Notes: generated by a model not told the origin, from the sequence alone. Counted from the first letter of the stretch, positions 18,413 to 27,960 are shown. The stretch is DNA of 64,000 bases from Daejeonella sp. (GCF_030695525.1 NZ_JAUYSS010000069.1:60045-124044), one strand, 5' to 3'. Numbers and translations are program-made.

Positions 18413-19615
18413 TTAAAGGATTAAGCCCAATAATACCGCTGCCAGAATAATCAGAGGTGTTTTGACTTTTGTATATGCCAGTAAGAGGAAAGTAAGTATG
18501 ATCAGGCTTACTGAAAGGAAATTTATTCCGACAGGGTGAATCAAAAGCAGAAATGCAGCCCCCATAAAACCTACAGAAACTGCATTTATTCCCGATAAAG
18601 AATTCTTTATTCTGGTTATTTTCTTCAGATCATTCCAGAAAGGGACAATAAATAAGATCAGTATTAAACCTGGCAGATTTATGCCTAAAACAGCGATAAT
18701 GCTTCCAACAATCTGACCATAAATGCTTGCCCCTGAATTTTTCATAGTCATGCCACCTACAAAAGAAGTAAATGAAAACGTAGGACCCGGCAATGCCTGC
18801 TGAAAGGCATATCCTGAAAGAAATTGGTCAGATGTCAGGTAAGCTTTCATCTCCACAAATTCGGTATACATAAATGGCACCAAAACCTGCCCTCCACCAA
18901 AAATCATGATCCCGTTACGGTAAAAATTTTCAAACATACGAATTGGCAAACTAAACGGGGAAGTACGGTTAATGAGGGCACCAAGACCTGCAAATAATAA
19001 AAGTACTCCTATGAAATAAGCTATCTTTCGAGGATTTATATTCGAAAATAGCCTTACTCTCAGATCATTCTCTTCCACTCCCCTGTTGATACTGGACGAA
19101 ACGATACCCCCGATAAGAATTAAAATCGGAAAGGCATAAGCATTACGAATAAGCAAGGTGGCAAATAATGATCCTGCAGCTAGCCAGTATGATGTTTTTG
19201 ATTTCAGAACTTTTTCACCGAAAGCGTATGCTGCATAGGCAACAATACCCACTGCAACCGGCTGAATATATTGAAGTACCTGGCCAAATTTTTCCTTTTG
19301 TCCCAATAAAGTATAACTTAAAACAGCAAGACACATCATTACTGTTGATGGTAAAATCCAGATAATAAAAGTGCTAATCGCAATAGGGAGTCCTCCAACC
19401 TTATAGGCAATTCCTATCAGGGTTTGTGTTGATGACGGTCCGGGAAGGATTTGGGTTAGAGCATTAAGCTCTAACAATTCATTCTCAGTGATATACTGAC
19501 GTTTTTTGACAAAGTTCTTAAGCATCATTCCAATATGTGCCTGCGCACCGCCAAAAGCGGTCAGTGTAAACAATATTACATCAGTAAGAAAAATAAGCTG
19601 ACGTTTTCTGAGCAT
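18413..19615 (-). CDS. Chromate transporter (CHR family, ChrA-like)
   Basis: The 400-residue membrane protein has about ten hydrophobic helices in two homologous halves. The halves are marked by FGGAQAHIGMM with LPGPSSTQTLIG near the N-terminus, and FGGGQVLVPFM with LPGPTFSFTSFVGG in the second half. This duplicated pattern is that of long-chain CHR transporters. Members export chromate, but many are uncharacterised and sulfate or other oxyanions are possible. It is convergent with dnaB and lies five bases downstream of the TPR gene on the same strand. No chromate regulator is nearby. Confidence 0.85.
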   Translation of the reverse strand: MLRKRQLIFLTDVILFTLTAFGGAQAHIGMMLKNFVKKRQYITENELLELNALTQILPGPSSTQTLIGIAYKVGGLPIAISTFIIWILPSTVMMCLAVLSYTLLGQKEKFGQVLQYIQPVAVGIVAYAAYAFGEKVLKSKTSYWLAAGSLFATLLIRNAYAFPILILIGGIVSSSINRGVEENDLRVRLFSNINPRKIAYFIGVLLLFAGLGALINRTSPFSLPIRMFENFYRNGIMIFGGGQVLVPFMYTEFVEMKAYLTSDQFLSGYAFQQALPGPTFSFTSFVGGMTMKNSGASIYGQIVGSIIAVLGINLPGLILILFIVPFWNDLKKITRIKNSLSGINAVSVGFMGAAFLLLIHPVGINFLSVSLIILTFLLLAYTKVKTPLIILAAVLLGLIL

Positions 19616-19620
19616 AAAAT

Positions 19621-19956
19621 TTAGTCGTCTTCGTAATCTAAACCATTTGCCGAATTAAATACCGTTTGCAACTCAGAAAAAGCATGGTTATCTCCTTTTC
19701 TCCTGGCATATTCCATCCCCTTTCTGTAAATCTCTATGGCTTCCGGCTTTCTGTCAATGATTTCATACAATTTACCTAAATGATAATAAGTTCCAATATA
19801 ATCGGGATGATTTGTGATTAAATCTTCATAATATAATAAGGCATTTTTATAATCATTAAGGTTAAAATACTCGGTAGCAAGTGCATATTTCAAAAAAGGA
19901 TCTTCAGGTTCATTTTTAAGAAAATCTAAAAGCTTTTGTAAACGGATATGATGCAT
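19621..19956 (-). CDS. TPR-repeat protein
   Basis: A 111-residue soluble protein made of about two and a half tetratricopeptide repeats (PFLKYALATEYFNLNDYKNALLYYE and GTYYHLGKLYEIIDRKPEAIEIYRKG) with an acidic end. TPRs bind partner proteins. No partner is evident. It precedes the ChrA-like gene by five bases, so they are probably co-transcribed, and it is divergent from etfB. Confidence 0.8.
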   Translation of the reverse strand: MHHIRLQKLLDFLKNEPEDPFLKYALATEYFNLNDYKNALLYYEDLITNHPDYIGTYYHLGKLYEIIDRKPEAIEIYRKGMEYARRKGDNHAFSELQTVFNSANGLDYEDD

Positions 19957-19976
19957 ATTAATTTGGCTTTTTTGAG

Positions 19977-19984
19977 TAGATTTG
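19977..19984 (+). promoter_or_regulatory. -7 box of etfBA
   Basis: TAGATTTG fits TAnnTTTG and lies 17 bases before the etfB ATG at 20002. It supports that start over the in-frame ATG at 19948, which would run through the promoter. No good -33 element is seen. Confidence 0.5.
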
Positions 19985-20001
19985 CAAAAACAGAAATCTA
20001 T

Positions 20002-20739
20002 ATGAAAATATTAGTTTGTGTCAGTAATGTTCCCGATACGACAACAAAAGTAAGTTTTAACAGCGATAATACCCAATTCAATACCGGGGGTGTTCAATAT
20101 ATTTTGAACCCTTATGATGAAATTGCCCTTGCCCGGGCTATTGAGTTGACTGAAGGTGGAAAAGGTACTGTGACTATTATACATGTTGGGGAAATCGGCT
20201 CTGAACCTACTATCAGGAAAGCGCTTGCAATTGGTGCTGATGATGCGGTAAGGATAAATTCAACCCCCCGGGATGCTTATTTCGTATCAGCTCAGATCGC
20301 TGATTATGCCAGAGATAAAGGCTTTGATATAATTCTAACAGGCAGAGAATCAATTGATTACAATGGATCACAAGTTGCATCCATGATTGGAGAATTTATG
20401 GATATCCCCTCCATTTCTATCATCAAAAAATTAGACATCGATGGCAATCAAGCTAGTCTGGTTCGTGAAATTGAAGGAGGAAAAGAAATGCTGACGGTAA
20501 ACTTCCCTTTTACTGCAAGTTGTGCTGAAGGAGTAGCTGAACCTAAGATTCCTAATATGCGAGGAATAATGTCCGCAAGAACTAAACCATTGGAAGTTAT
20601 CGAAGCTTCGGGTATTGAAAAACTGTTGGATTTCAAATCCTATTCTATACCAGCACCCCGTGGCTCAGTTACAATGCTGGGTGCAGATGAAACTGAGAAA
20701 CTGGTTGATTTGTTACATACCAAATCTAAAGTTATTTAA
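20002..20739 (+). CDS. etfB: Electron transfer flavoprotein subunit beta
   Basis: Small subunit of ETF, which carries electrons from acyl-CoA and other dehydrogenases and binds AMP structurally. The 245-residue protein begins MKILVCVSNVPDT, the family's typical N-terminus, and contains NPYDEIALARAIEL, DIILTGRESIDYNGSQVA and the C-terminal signature around PNMRGIMSARTKPLEV. etfA follows after 47 bases; the two subunits form a heterodimer. Confidence 0.95.
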   Translation: MKILVCVSNVPDTTTKVSFNSDNTQFNTGGVQYILNPYDEIALARAIELTEGGKGTVTIIHVGEIGSEPTIRKALAIGADDAVRINSTPRDAYFVSAQIADYARDKGFDIILTGRESIDYNGSQVASMIGEFMDIPSISIIKKLDIDGNQASLVREIEGGKEMLTVNFPFTASCAEGVAEPKIPNMRGIMSARTKPLEVIEASGIEKLLDFKSYSIPAPRGSVTMLGADETEKLVDLLHTKSKVI

Positions 20740-20786
20740 AGCTCTTAAAAATTAATAAAGCCCAATAAGGCTATAAATATAAAAAT

Positions 20787-21764
20787 ATGTCAGTTTTAGT
20801 ATATGTAGAGAACGCTGAGGGTAAATTCAAGAAATCAATCTTTGAGGTGGTTTCCTATGCCGCAGCTATTGCCGAGCAGTTAAAAACAGAATTGATTGCT
20901 ATTTCAATAGGTAAAGTAGGTCAAGATGATCTGACTGGTCTGGGAAAATATGGAGCTTCAAAAGTACTCAATGTATCAAATGATAACTTAAAGTCCTTTG
21001 TCAATCAGGCTTATGCATCAATCATTGCTGACGCAGCAAAAAAAGAAAATTCGACCGTTATTGTTTTATCCAATTCATTTAGCGGTAAAGGACTTGCGCC
21101 ACGTGTGGCTGTGAAACTTAAGGCTGGACTTGCCGATTCAGCTGTTGATTTACCAGAGATTGAAAACGATAAGTTTTTGATTAAAAAAACAGCCTTTTCA
21201 GGAAAGGCATTTGCCATGGTAGAACTGGTATCTGCAATTAAAGTTATCACGCTAAATCCAAATTCGTATCAAGTCAAAGAATCTGGAACTGTAGGCAAAA
21301 TTGAAGATTTTGCGCCTGAATTTAAGGAATCTGATTTTCGTACAATGGTCACTGACATTGTCAGGGCAAGTGATAAAATTGCACTGCCAGATGCAGAACT
21401 TGTCGTTTCAGCGGGTCGTGGAATGAAAGGGCCGGAAAATTGGGGGATGATAGAAGAATTAGCCACTGTATTAGGAGCAGCAACAGCCTGTTCAAAACCC
21501 GTATCTGATGCAGGATGGCGCCCTCATGAAGAGCATGTTGGCCAGACCGGAATTGCAGTAAGTCCTAATCTTTACATTGCCATAGGTATTTCAGGTGCAA
21601 TACAGCACCTTGCAGGGGTCAGTTCATCCAAAACCATTGTAGTAATTAATAAAGACCCTGAAGCTCCCTTTTTCAAGGTTGCGGATTATGGAATTGTAGG
21701 AGACGCATTTGAAGTAGTTCCTAAATTAACAGAGGCGATCAAGGCATATAAATCCAATTCCTAA
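20787..21764 (+). CDS. etfA: Electron transfer flavoprotein subunit alpha
   Basis: Large, FAD-binding ETF subunit of 325 residues. The C-terminal FAD domain shows VSAGRGMKGPENWGMIEELA, SKPVSDAGWRPHEEHVGQTG, YIAIGISGAIQHLAGV and the final INKDPEAPFFKVADYGIVGD motif. The N-terminal half resembles the beta-subunit fold. It is co-transcribed with etfB. An acetyl-CoA acetyltransferase lies at 45.2 kb, consistent with a fatty-acid or amino-acid oxidation route, but no acyl-CoA dehydrogenase is in the window. Confidence 0.95.
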   Translation: MSVLVYVENAEGKFKKSIFEVVSYAAAIAEQLKTELIAISIGKVGQDDLTGLGKYGASKVLNVSNDNLKSFVNQAYASIIADAAKKENSTVIVLSNSFSGKGLAPRVAVKLKAGLADSAVDLPEIENDKFLIKKTAFSGKAFAMVELVSAIKVITLNPNSYQVKESGTVGKIEDFAPEFKESDFRTMVTDIVRASDKIALPDAELVVSAGRGMKGPENWGMIEELATVLGAATACSKPVSDAGWRPHEEHVGQTGIAVSPNLYIAIGISGAIQHLAGVSSSKTIVVINKDPEAPFFKVADYGIVGDAFEVVPKLTEAIKAYKSNS

Positions 21765-21809
21765 TTGCTGGGAAGCCTATTTGAGTTCCAATGATTTATA
21801 GCAAATTTA

Positions 21810-22406
21810 ATGAAGAAGATAAAGTTAGATATTGTAGGCCTTTCATACAGCCAAACCCAATCGGGTGCATATGCACTTGTTCTGGGAGAAATTAATGGCC
21901 GCAGAAGACTTCCCATCATTATTGGGGCTTTTGAAGCCCAGGCTATAGCAATAGAGATCGAGAAGATGACTCCTAGCCGACCGCTTACCCACGATCTGTT
22001 CAAATCCCTGGCAGGTTCATATAATATACACATTCAGGAGGTTATTATTTATAATCTTGTAGATGGAATATTTTTTGCCAAACTAATCTGTTCAGATGGT
22101 AAAAAAACTACAGAAATTGATGCCAGAACTTCTGATGCCATTGCCTTGGCTGTGCGTTTTGATTGTCCGATATACACTTATGAATTTATCTTAGCTACTG
22201 CCGGAATTGTAATTGAAGGCAATGAATTTGTATTTCTTGAGAATATTGAAGCACCCGCGGAAGAAAAAACTGTCGCCAGTACCATCAACCTCAGTTCCCT
22301 GACAGAAGATGAGCTTAAAGCAAAATTAAAAGATTCACTGGCTGAGGAAGCCTATGAAAAGGCTGCAAAAATACGTGATGAGCTTTCAAGAAGAAAATCC
22401 TCATAA
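21810..22406 (+). CDS. Bifunctional nuclease (BFN) domain protein with UVR motif
   Basis: A 198-residue protein. Residues 1-130 or so form a BFN domain (GRRRLPIIIGAFEAQAIAI, then IDARTSDAIALAVRFDCPIY). The last 40 residues carry a UVR-type helix (ELKAKLKDSLAEEAYEKAAKIRDEL), as in UvrB/UvrC interaction modules. The domain is named for a plant nuclease active on RNA and DNA; bacterial roles are unproven. It lies 45 bases after etfA and 72 before the nucleoside transporter, in the same direction. Confidence 0.85.
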   Translation: MKKIKLDIVGLSYSQTQSGAYALVLGEINGRRRLPIIIGAFEAQAIAIEIEKMTPSRPLTHDLFKSLAGSYNIHIQEVIIYNLVDGIFFAKLICSDGKKTTEIDARTSDAIALAVRFDCPIYTYEFILATAGIVIEGNEFVFLENIEAPAEEKTVASTINLSSLTEDELKAKLKDSLAEEAYEKAAKIRDELSRRKSS

Positions 22407-22478
22407 TTTTATTCTTGAAAGTATTAATTCTAATTCTTATTTCTAAATTTCACGTTTTAATCAGAATTTAATATTCTT

Positions 22479-23753
22479 ATGGAGAGATTTACCGGACTGA
22501 TTGGCGTTGTATTGATTTTTGCAATTGCTTTTCTGATGTCCAATAATAGAAAAGCGATTAACTACAAACTGGTTTTTTCCGGTTTAGCTATCCAGATCTC
22601 TCTTGCAGTATTCATACTTAAAATTCCAATCGGTAAAAGTATATTCTCCTGGCTAGGAGATGCGGTTACAAAAATTTTGAATTTTTCACAGGCAGGAGCT
22701 GCGTTTGTATTTGGTCCGCTGGTCAATACCGCCAATATGAACAAGGCTTTTGGAAATGGAAATGAGTTTATCTTTTTCTTTAATATTATACCAACAATAA
22801 TTTTTGTTGCAGTATTGGTAAGTGTCGCCTATTATTTAGGGATTATGCAGCGAATTGTGAAGTTTATAGCCTATATCGTTTATAAATTAATGGGGGTTTC
22901 AGGATCTGAAGCACTTTCAAATGTGGCCAGTGCGTTTGTCGGACAAGTTGAAGCTCAAATTATGATCAAACCTTATTTAAAGGGCATGACTATGTCCGAA
23001 TTATTAGCCTCTATGACTGGCAGTATGGCATGTATTGCAGGTGGTGTAATGGCTGTTTATATTGCTTTGGGTGTGCCGGCTGAATATTTGATTGCTGCAA
23101 GTTTAATGGCCGCCCCGGCCGCATTGGTCATTTCCAAAATTGTCTGGCCTGAAACAGAGATTTCAGAAACCAAAGGAAAGGTTTCATTGGAAATCAAGAA
23201 AACAAATGCGAATCTTGTTGATGCGATCTCCCATGGTGCAAGTGATGGCTTAAAGGTAGGTTTAAACGTTGTAGCTATGCTAATCGGGTTTATTGCAATT
23301 ATTGCACTGGTTGATTTTGTACTTGGAAAAATCGGATATGGCCTTCACAGCCTGGGATTGACCCTTTCTTTCATTGGAATCAATTTGCAAACACTTAGTT
23401 TAAACCAAATCCTGGGATCACTTTTTTCGGTATTTGCTTATGCAATGGGGGTTCCCGGTAAAGATGCACAGATAGCTGGTTCGCTAATGGGTACTAAAAT
23501 GGTAATTAATGAATTTGTAGCCTATCTGGACCTTGCTAAGATCAAAGAAACCCTCGATCCGAAAACTATTCTGATTACCAGCTTTGCCTTATGTGGATTT
23601 GCGAACTTCAGCTCCATAGCCATTCAGGTTGGAGGAATCGGAGAATTATCTCCGGAGAGACGAACAGACCTGGCCAAACTAGGAATGAGGGCATTGATCT
23701 GTGGTACCCTGGCCTCTTATCTTTCTGCAACTATAGCAGGAATATTGATGTAG
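22479..23753 (+). CDS. Concentrative nucleoside transporter (CNT/NupC family)
   Basis: The 424-residue inner-membrane protein has N-terminal helices, a central gate domain (GGVMAVYIALGVPAEYLI) and the conserved C-terminal block CGFANFSSIAIQVGG followed by ELSPERRTDLAKLGMRAL. CNT proteins import nucleosides with H+ or Na+. Position behind a nuclease-family gene could link it to nucleic-acid salvage, which is inference. Substrate preference cannot be read from sequence. Confidence 0.92.
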   Translation: MERFTGLIGVVLIFAIAFLMSNNRKAINYKLVFSGLAIQISLAVFILKIPIGKSIFSWLGDAVTKILNFSQAGAAFVFGPLVNTANMNKAFGNGNEFIFFFNIIPTIIFVAVLVSVAYYLGIMQRIVKFIAYIVYKLMGVSGSEALSNVASAFVGQVEAQIMIKPYLKGMTMSELLASMTGSMACIAGGVMAVYIALGVPAEYLIAASLMAAPAALVISKIVWPETEISETKGKVSLEIKKTNANLVDAISHGASDGLKVGLNVVAMLIGFIAIIALVDFVLGKIGYGLHSLGLTLSFIGINLQTLSLNQILGSLFSVFAYAMGVPGKDAQIAGSLMGTKMVINEFVAYLDLAKIKETLDPKTILITSFALCGFANFSSIAIQVGGIGELSPERRTDLAKLGMRALICGTLASYLSATIAGILM

Positions 23754-24426
23754 GATCAAATTAACCTGAGTTCGGCGATATAAGGAACAGCAAATAATGC
23801 GGTTATAATTGGTCAGATAAGGCTCTTGAATCACAATGATTTAATTTTGAAAATCAATACCAGTGTGTTATAGGCTGGTTCAGCCCTTTCCTACGGAGTA
23901 TTTCCGGCAAGAAATCACGTTCTGGTTCAAATTACAAATAGCCGGAAGATACCTCCTCCGGCAAGGTTTATTTTACCCGGGGCTGCTGGTGCGCCCGCAA
24001 TGTCATTATTCAAGAAGAAAAGGGGGTCGTGGCCTCCGCCACGATGACAGTTCAATATTTAATAGTGGGGAGATCCTGAATTCGTCAGGATCGGAGTGAG
24101 TACCGAAAAAAGGCCTTTTCGATGTATAAATCAGCTATCGATAAGACTCCAATTCCGGCCTTGAGCCGGAATCTCCTCTCGACACACAAGGAGTTGTCAT
24201 TCTCGCGAAAGCGAGAACCTCCTTTGTAATTAACGCGCAATTTATCCTTAAATAATGACATTGGGCTTTCGATAGCAATGTCATTTGAAATAAACCTAAG
24301 GGGGTGGCAGCTGTAGCTTTTTTGCAATACGGAATTTCATGATATATACTAAACTGCTGCAAAAATAAAGCAGAACACGGGACTTTCGCGACCGAAGAAG
24401 CACAGACCTTGCTCCATTTGTCAAAA
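23754..24426. repeat. Two-part intergenic repeat, copy 1, with inserted palindrome cluster
   Basis: This gap holds no credible gene. Segment A (23851-23989) and segment B (24284-24413) match 36628-36763 and 36805-36933. In segment A two hairpins are visible: CGGA/TCCG at 23894-23906 and GCCGGA/TCCGGC at 23941-23962. Between A and B, where copy 2 has only about 40 bases, copy 1 has about 290. That extra DNA is bounded by a 12-bp inverted repeat (AATGTCATTATT at 23999-24010, AATAATGACATT at 24251-24262) and an 11-bp direct repeat (GCAATGTCATT at 23997-24007 and 24275-24285). Confidence 0.75.
24027..24217. repeat. Cluster of four REP-like palindromes
   Basis: Four perfect short hairpins of different sequence lie in a row: TCGTGGC/GCCACGA (24027-24044), GATCCTGA/TCAGGATC (24072-24092), ATTCCGGC/GCCGGAAT (24152-24172) and TTCTCGC/GCGAGAA (24200-24217). 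Loops are 4-5 bases. They resemble REP-type units found between genes in many bacteria. No associated transposase is present. Confidence 0.7.
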
Positions 24427-24460
24427 AAAAACTCCTATGGATTTAGCCCAAGGAGTTTTT
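24427..24460. terminator. Terminator of gltA
   Basis: AAAAACTCC (24427-24435) and GGAGTTTTT (24452-24460) form a perfect 9-bp stem with a 16-base loop, giving a U-tract on either strand. It sits 20 bases after the gltA stop (minus strand). Confidence 0.75.
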
Positions 24461-24479
24461 CTATAATTTTAGCAGTGAA

Positions 24480-25766
24480 TTAACGATTCTTTAAATCTAT
24501 ATAAGTTCGAACTGTTTCACCTGTAAATATTTGTCTTGGTCTGCCGATCGGCTCTTTATTCTCACGCATTTCTTTCCATTGTGCTATCCATCCAGGTAAA
24601 CGACCTAAAGCAAAAAGTACAGTGAACATATCAGTTGGAAAGCCCAAAGCCCGGTAAATGATACCCGAATAAAAATCTACATTGGGATAAAGCTTACGAT
24701 CAACAAAATATGGATCACTCAAGGCCGCTTTTTCCAGTTTCTTGGCAATATCCAGAACCGGATCATCAATACCCAGCTTATCAAGAATTTCATCACATGC
24801 CTTTTTAATGATATTTGCACGCGGATCAAAGTTTTTGTAAACGCGGTGGCCAAATCCCATCAATCGGAAGCTATCGTTTTTATCCTTTGCTTTATTGATC
24901 CATTTATCAGTATCTCCTCCATCATTTTTAATCTCCTCAAGCATTTCAATTACAGCTTGGTTTGCACCACCATGAAGCGGCCCCCAAAGTGCCGAAATAC
25001 CTGCAGAAATGGAAGCGTATAGATTACAGTCCGATGAACCCACCATACGCACGGTAGAAGTTGAACAGTTTTGTTCATGATCAGCATGAAGGATGAACAA
25101 TACATTCATTGCCTTGACCACTACAGGATCAATTTCAATCTCCTCAGTACGCTGGCCAAAGGTCATGTTCAAAAAATTACTTACGTAATCCAGATTGTTT
25201 TGTGGATATATAATCGGATGCCCGAGTGATTTCTTATAAATCCAGGAAACCACAGTAGTCATTTTTGCAAACAACTTGATAATTGTCAGATTTTGTTCCT
25301 CCGGAGTTTGCTTGGCATTCAAAGACTCCGGATAAAAAGAAGAAAGTGAGCATATCAGAGAGGAAAGCTGACCCATAGGATGGGATTTCGATGGAAAACC
25401 ATCGAAAAACTTCTTCATGTCTTCATGTACCAGAGTGTGTCTGGAAATACTTGACTGAAAGGCATCCAATTGCGTTTGATTTGGCAATTCACCATAAATC
25501 AATAAATAGGCCACTTCAATAAAAGTGGATTTTTCAGCTAGTTCTTCAATTCCATAACCTCTGTATTTAAGAATCCCATCTTCACCATCCAAAAATGTAA
25601 TGGCACTTTTAGTTGCACCTGTATTTTTATAGCCAGAATCAAGTGTTATAAACCCACTTGCGTCCCGTAGTTTAGAAATATCAATGGCTCTTTCACCTTC
25701 TGTACCGGTAATGATTGGCAGTTCGTAAGTTTGTTCTCCTATTTTTAAGGACGCTGATTCTGACAT
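24480..25766 (-). CDS. gltA: Citrate synthase
   Basis: Condenses oxaloacetate and acetyl-CoA to citrate at the entry of the TCA cycle. The 428 residues match the type II bacterial enzyme, with an N-terminal beta domain. Active-site segments are LHADHEQNCSTSTVR, PLHGGANQAVIEML (His), GFGHRVYKNFDPRA (His) and NVDFYSGIIYRALGFP (Asp). The C-terminus has GWIAQWKEMRENKEPIGRPRQIF. It is a single gene with its own terminator and a likely -7 box upstream at 25788-25795. Confidence 0.97.
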   Translation of the reverse strand: MSESASLKIGEQTYELPIITGTEGERAIDISKLRDASGFITLDSGYKNTGATKSAITFLDGEDGILKYRGYGIEELAEKSTFIEVAYLLIYGELPNQTQLDAFQSSISRHTLVHEDMKKFFDGFPSKSHPMGQLSSLICSLSSFYPESLNAKQTPEEQNLTIIKLFAKMTTVVSWIYKKSLGHPIIYPQNNLDYVSNFLNMTFGQRTEEIEIDPVVVKAMNVLFILHADHEQNCSTSTVRMVGSSDCNLYASISAGISALWGPLHGGANQAVIEMLEEIKNDGGDTDKWINKAKDKNDSFRLMGFGHRVYKNFDPRANIIKKACDEILDKLGIDDPVLDIAKKLEKAALSDPYFVDRKLYPNVDFYSGIIYRALGFPTDMFTVLFALGRLPGWIAQWKEMRENKEPIGRPRQIFTGETVRTYIDLKNR

Positions 25767-25787
25767 ATAATTCGAATAGTTGATTCA

Positions 25788-25795
25788 CAAAACTA
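25788..25795 (-). promoter_or_regulatory. -7 box of gltA
   Basis: Read on the minus strand the sequence is TAGTTTTG, a match to TAnnTTTG, 21 bases before the gltA ATG. No clear -33 TTG is seen at normal spacing. Confidence 0.45.
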
Positions 25796-25916
25796 ATAAT
25801 TATGTGCGCTTTTGAGCTAATTTTCGTAAAAGCTTTTGCAATATTTTTGTTAAAAAACTTAAAAAGTATGCAATAAGTTAAAAACAAGTGGAATAAATGG
25901 AATTTAATAAAACTGA

Positions 25917-26456
25917 TTATAGCTTTTTAGTCAGGATTTCTTTTACCTCACCGCAATTCAGCATTTCATCCCCATAATAAGGATTCATGATCTCTTTTTG
26001 AGAGGATAGCCAAAATCCACCTTCTCCTTCATTGGCCATCGGACAATATTGTACATATATACTCCCTGACGAAATCTCAGATTTTTTAAACAATGTAATC
26101 ACTTCATTGCTTAGAGCGGTAAAATTGCTGCGTTGATCTGAAAGATCAGTACTATTCGCAATTTTATCTGCTAATACTGCGGTATTTTCAGATCCTTTTA
26201 CCATACGTAAAGCTGCACTTAATTCTGCTGCTGCAACTCTGGCCTCAGATGCATTTGAAGTAACAAGAACATCTTTTAGTTCTTCATAACATTTATAAGC
26301 CTGATTAACAGATGTGTCTTGTAGCTCGACCGGAACTGCAGGCACCATGGCAAGTGAATCACTTTCCGGACTCTTTTGGTTTTCCTGAGACTGGTTACAG
26401 GCAGCGAACAAAACTGCCATTGTCAAAATTGAAATACTAAGTTTTAGTTTATACAT
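25917..26456 (-). CDS. DUF3347-type lipoprotein
   Basis: A 179-residue protein with a lipobox (LFAAC, Cys at residue 20) followed by a Gln/Asn/Ser-rich linker. The rest is a helical domain of the DUF3347 type, ending in YVQYCPMANEGEGGFWLSS and NPYYGDEMLNCGEV. The Cys-Pro-Met and Cys-Gly segments resemble metal-binding tails appended to CusB-like efflux adaptors, which suggests copper or similar metal binding in the periplasm. That role is inferred. It has no efflux genes next to it. Confidence 0.8.
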   Translation of the reverse strand: MYKLKLSISILTMAVLFAACNQSQENQKSPESDSLAMVPAVPVELQDTSVNQAYKCYEELKDVLVTSNASEARVAAAELSAALRMVKGSENTAVLADKIANSTDLSDQRSNFTALSNEVITLFKKSEISSGSIYVQYCPMANEGEGGFWLSSQKEIMNPYYGDEMLNCGEVKEILTKKL

Positions 26457-26616
26457 GATAATTGGATTTTATACCCCAAATATCGAAATTTTAATGAAAT
26501 AAGACACGAAATGGGGATAATCAAAGCAAAAGAAACACAAAGGGTGATTAAAAAAATTAGTTGAATTATCTTTTAAGTATCAGATACCCTCTATTTATTT
26601 TTTTTGCCCGCACTAC

Positions 26617-26633
26617 GTCGGAACTATTCCGGC
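26617..26633. other. Small hairpin in the gap between a VF530 gene and a lipoprotein gene
   Basis: GTCGGAA and TTCCGGC pair (one G-T) around a CTA loop, followed on the plus strand by a T-rich run. It resembles the first hairpin of the intergenic repeat at 23.9 and 36.7 kb. Function is unknown; the rest of 26457-26669 shows nothing recognisable. Confidence 0.35.
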
Positions 26634-26669
26634 TTTCTTTTTAAGATCAAATGAAGGCTTAATGTTTGC

Positions 26670-26903
26670 TTATTTGGTCTTCATTTGTTTCTTTGTCCTT
26701 ACATACAATTCCTCTACTTTTCCCCTGGCCCAGGGAGTTTTCCGCAGAAATTTAAGGGAAGATTGTACACTTGGGTTCTCATTGAAGCATTTGATCCTTA
26801 TAAGCGTACCCAGCTTTTCGAAACCATAATAATCTCTCAGAAAGGCAACAATGGTTTCTAATGTGAGGCCATGAAGAGGGTTATTTTCTTGATTTTCGGA
26901 CAT
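26670..26903 (-). CDS. VF530 family DNA-binding protein
   Basis: A 77-residue protein whose core ([24 protein letters not shown], then [25 protein letters not shown]) is the VF530/DUF2132 domain, a small helical fold annotated as DNA-binding. Length is normal for the family. No operon partner is present. The biological role is not established. Confidence 0.85.
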   Translation of the reverse strand: MSENQENNPLHGLTLETIVAFLRDYYGFEKLGTLIRIKCFNENPSVQSSLKFLRKTPWARGKVEELYVRTKKQMKTK

Positions 26904-27021
26904 GATATTTTGATAAAGTTAAGATGTTCATTGTTATAACCAAGTGTGATCATCTATGCATTCAAATGCAAAGCATATTTATTGTGTAAATTGCAATCTT
27001 AACGATACATAAAAATACAAC

Positions 27022-27960
27022 ATGAATTTTAAATTAGGGGAATTTGTACGTTTCGTTGAAGAACGCAGGGAAGGCTATATTACCAGGATCATTGATGATA
27101 CCACCATTGCCGTCACAGACGAGGAAGGTTTTGAAATCCCGGTGCTCGCTAGTCAGGTTACCCGCGTACACGGACACTCGACTGAAAGTGATGAAAATAA
27201 TAAAATTGATGTCCAAGGACCGGCCGAATTTATCTCCACAGGTATTTTTCTCGCAGTGGCAAGTGATAAAAAGGCTGGTGCCGTGGTGCATTTCCATATC
27301 ATAAACACCAGCTCATTTCAACTCCTGCTAACTCTCAACACCGAGAAGCAGAATAAATTCAAGGGTGAGTTTAGCGGACTAATCAAAGCTAGCTCATCTG
27401 CAGAGCTCTATTCAGCATCACTGAATGAGCTCGATCAATGGCCGAAAATACATCTTCAGATTCTCTGCTACACTCCCAACCCGACCATGATCAGCAAACC
27501 GATTGAATACTCTGAGAAATTCCGGGCGAAAGACTTTGCCGGTTCAAAAAAGAACTCTCCGTACCTCGATCAGCCGGCCTGGTTAATCCAACTCGATGCT
27601 TCAGAACCCCTAATCGACCCTCAGAAGCTCCTCGAAAGTTTCTTTAAACCTGCTGCCGAAAAACAGGTGCTGGACAATCCCGGTAAGGAAGTAGATCTAC
27701 ACATCGAAAAATTAAGAGATGATTATCAGTTCCTGAATAGCTCAGAAATTTTGGATATTCAGATAAACCATTTTCGAAAATCTCTCGATGCAGCAATAGT
27801 TCATAAAATACCCTCTATCATCTTTATTCATGGCTCGGGAAACGGCACTTTAAGAAATGAAATACATAAAATCATCAGCAAACATGCCCAGGTCAAAACG
27901 TTTATGGATGCACATAAAGAGCGCTTTGGTTATGGGGCAACGGAGGTGTTTTTTAAATAG
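27022..27960 (+). CDS. DUF2027/Smr-domain protein
   Basis: A 312-residue protein. The N-terminal part ([20 protein letters not shown], then [15 protein letters not shown]) is an SH3-like DUF2027 module. A central beta-rich region follows. The last 90 residues are an Smr domain with [24 protein letters not shown] and YGATEVFFK. Smr domains, as in MutS2, nick DNA or cleave RNA, and recent work on MutS2 points to ribosome rescue. This Bacteroidota protein has no MutS core. Nuclease activity is possible but unproven. prfC, a termination factor, lies downstream. Confidence 0.87.
   Translation: MNFKLGEFVRFVEERREGYITRIIDDTTIAVTDEEGFEIPVLASQVTRVHGHSTESDENNKIDVQGPAEFISTGIFLAVASDKKAGAVVHFHIINTSSFQLLLTLNTEKQNKFKGEFSGLIKASSSAELYSASLNELDQWPKIHLQILCYTPNPTMISKPIEYSEKFRAKDFAGSKKNSPYLDQPAWLIQLDASEPLIDPQKLLESFFKPAAEKQVLDNPGKEVDLHIEKLRDDYQFLNSSEILDIQINHFRKSLDAAIVHKIPSIIFIHGSGNGTLRNEIHKIISKHAQVKTFMDAHKERFGYGATEVFFK

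Noticed and set aside
23863..24327. Short open frames in both directions in the 23.8-24.4 kb gap
   Set aside because: They cross palindromes and repeat borders, overlap each other on opposite strands, and have no signal or domain.
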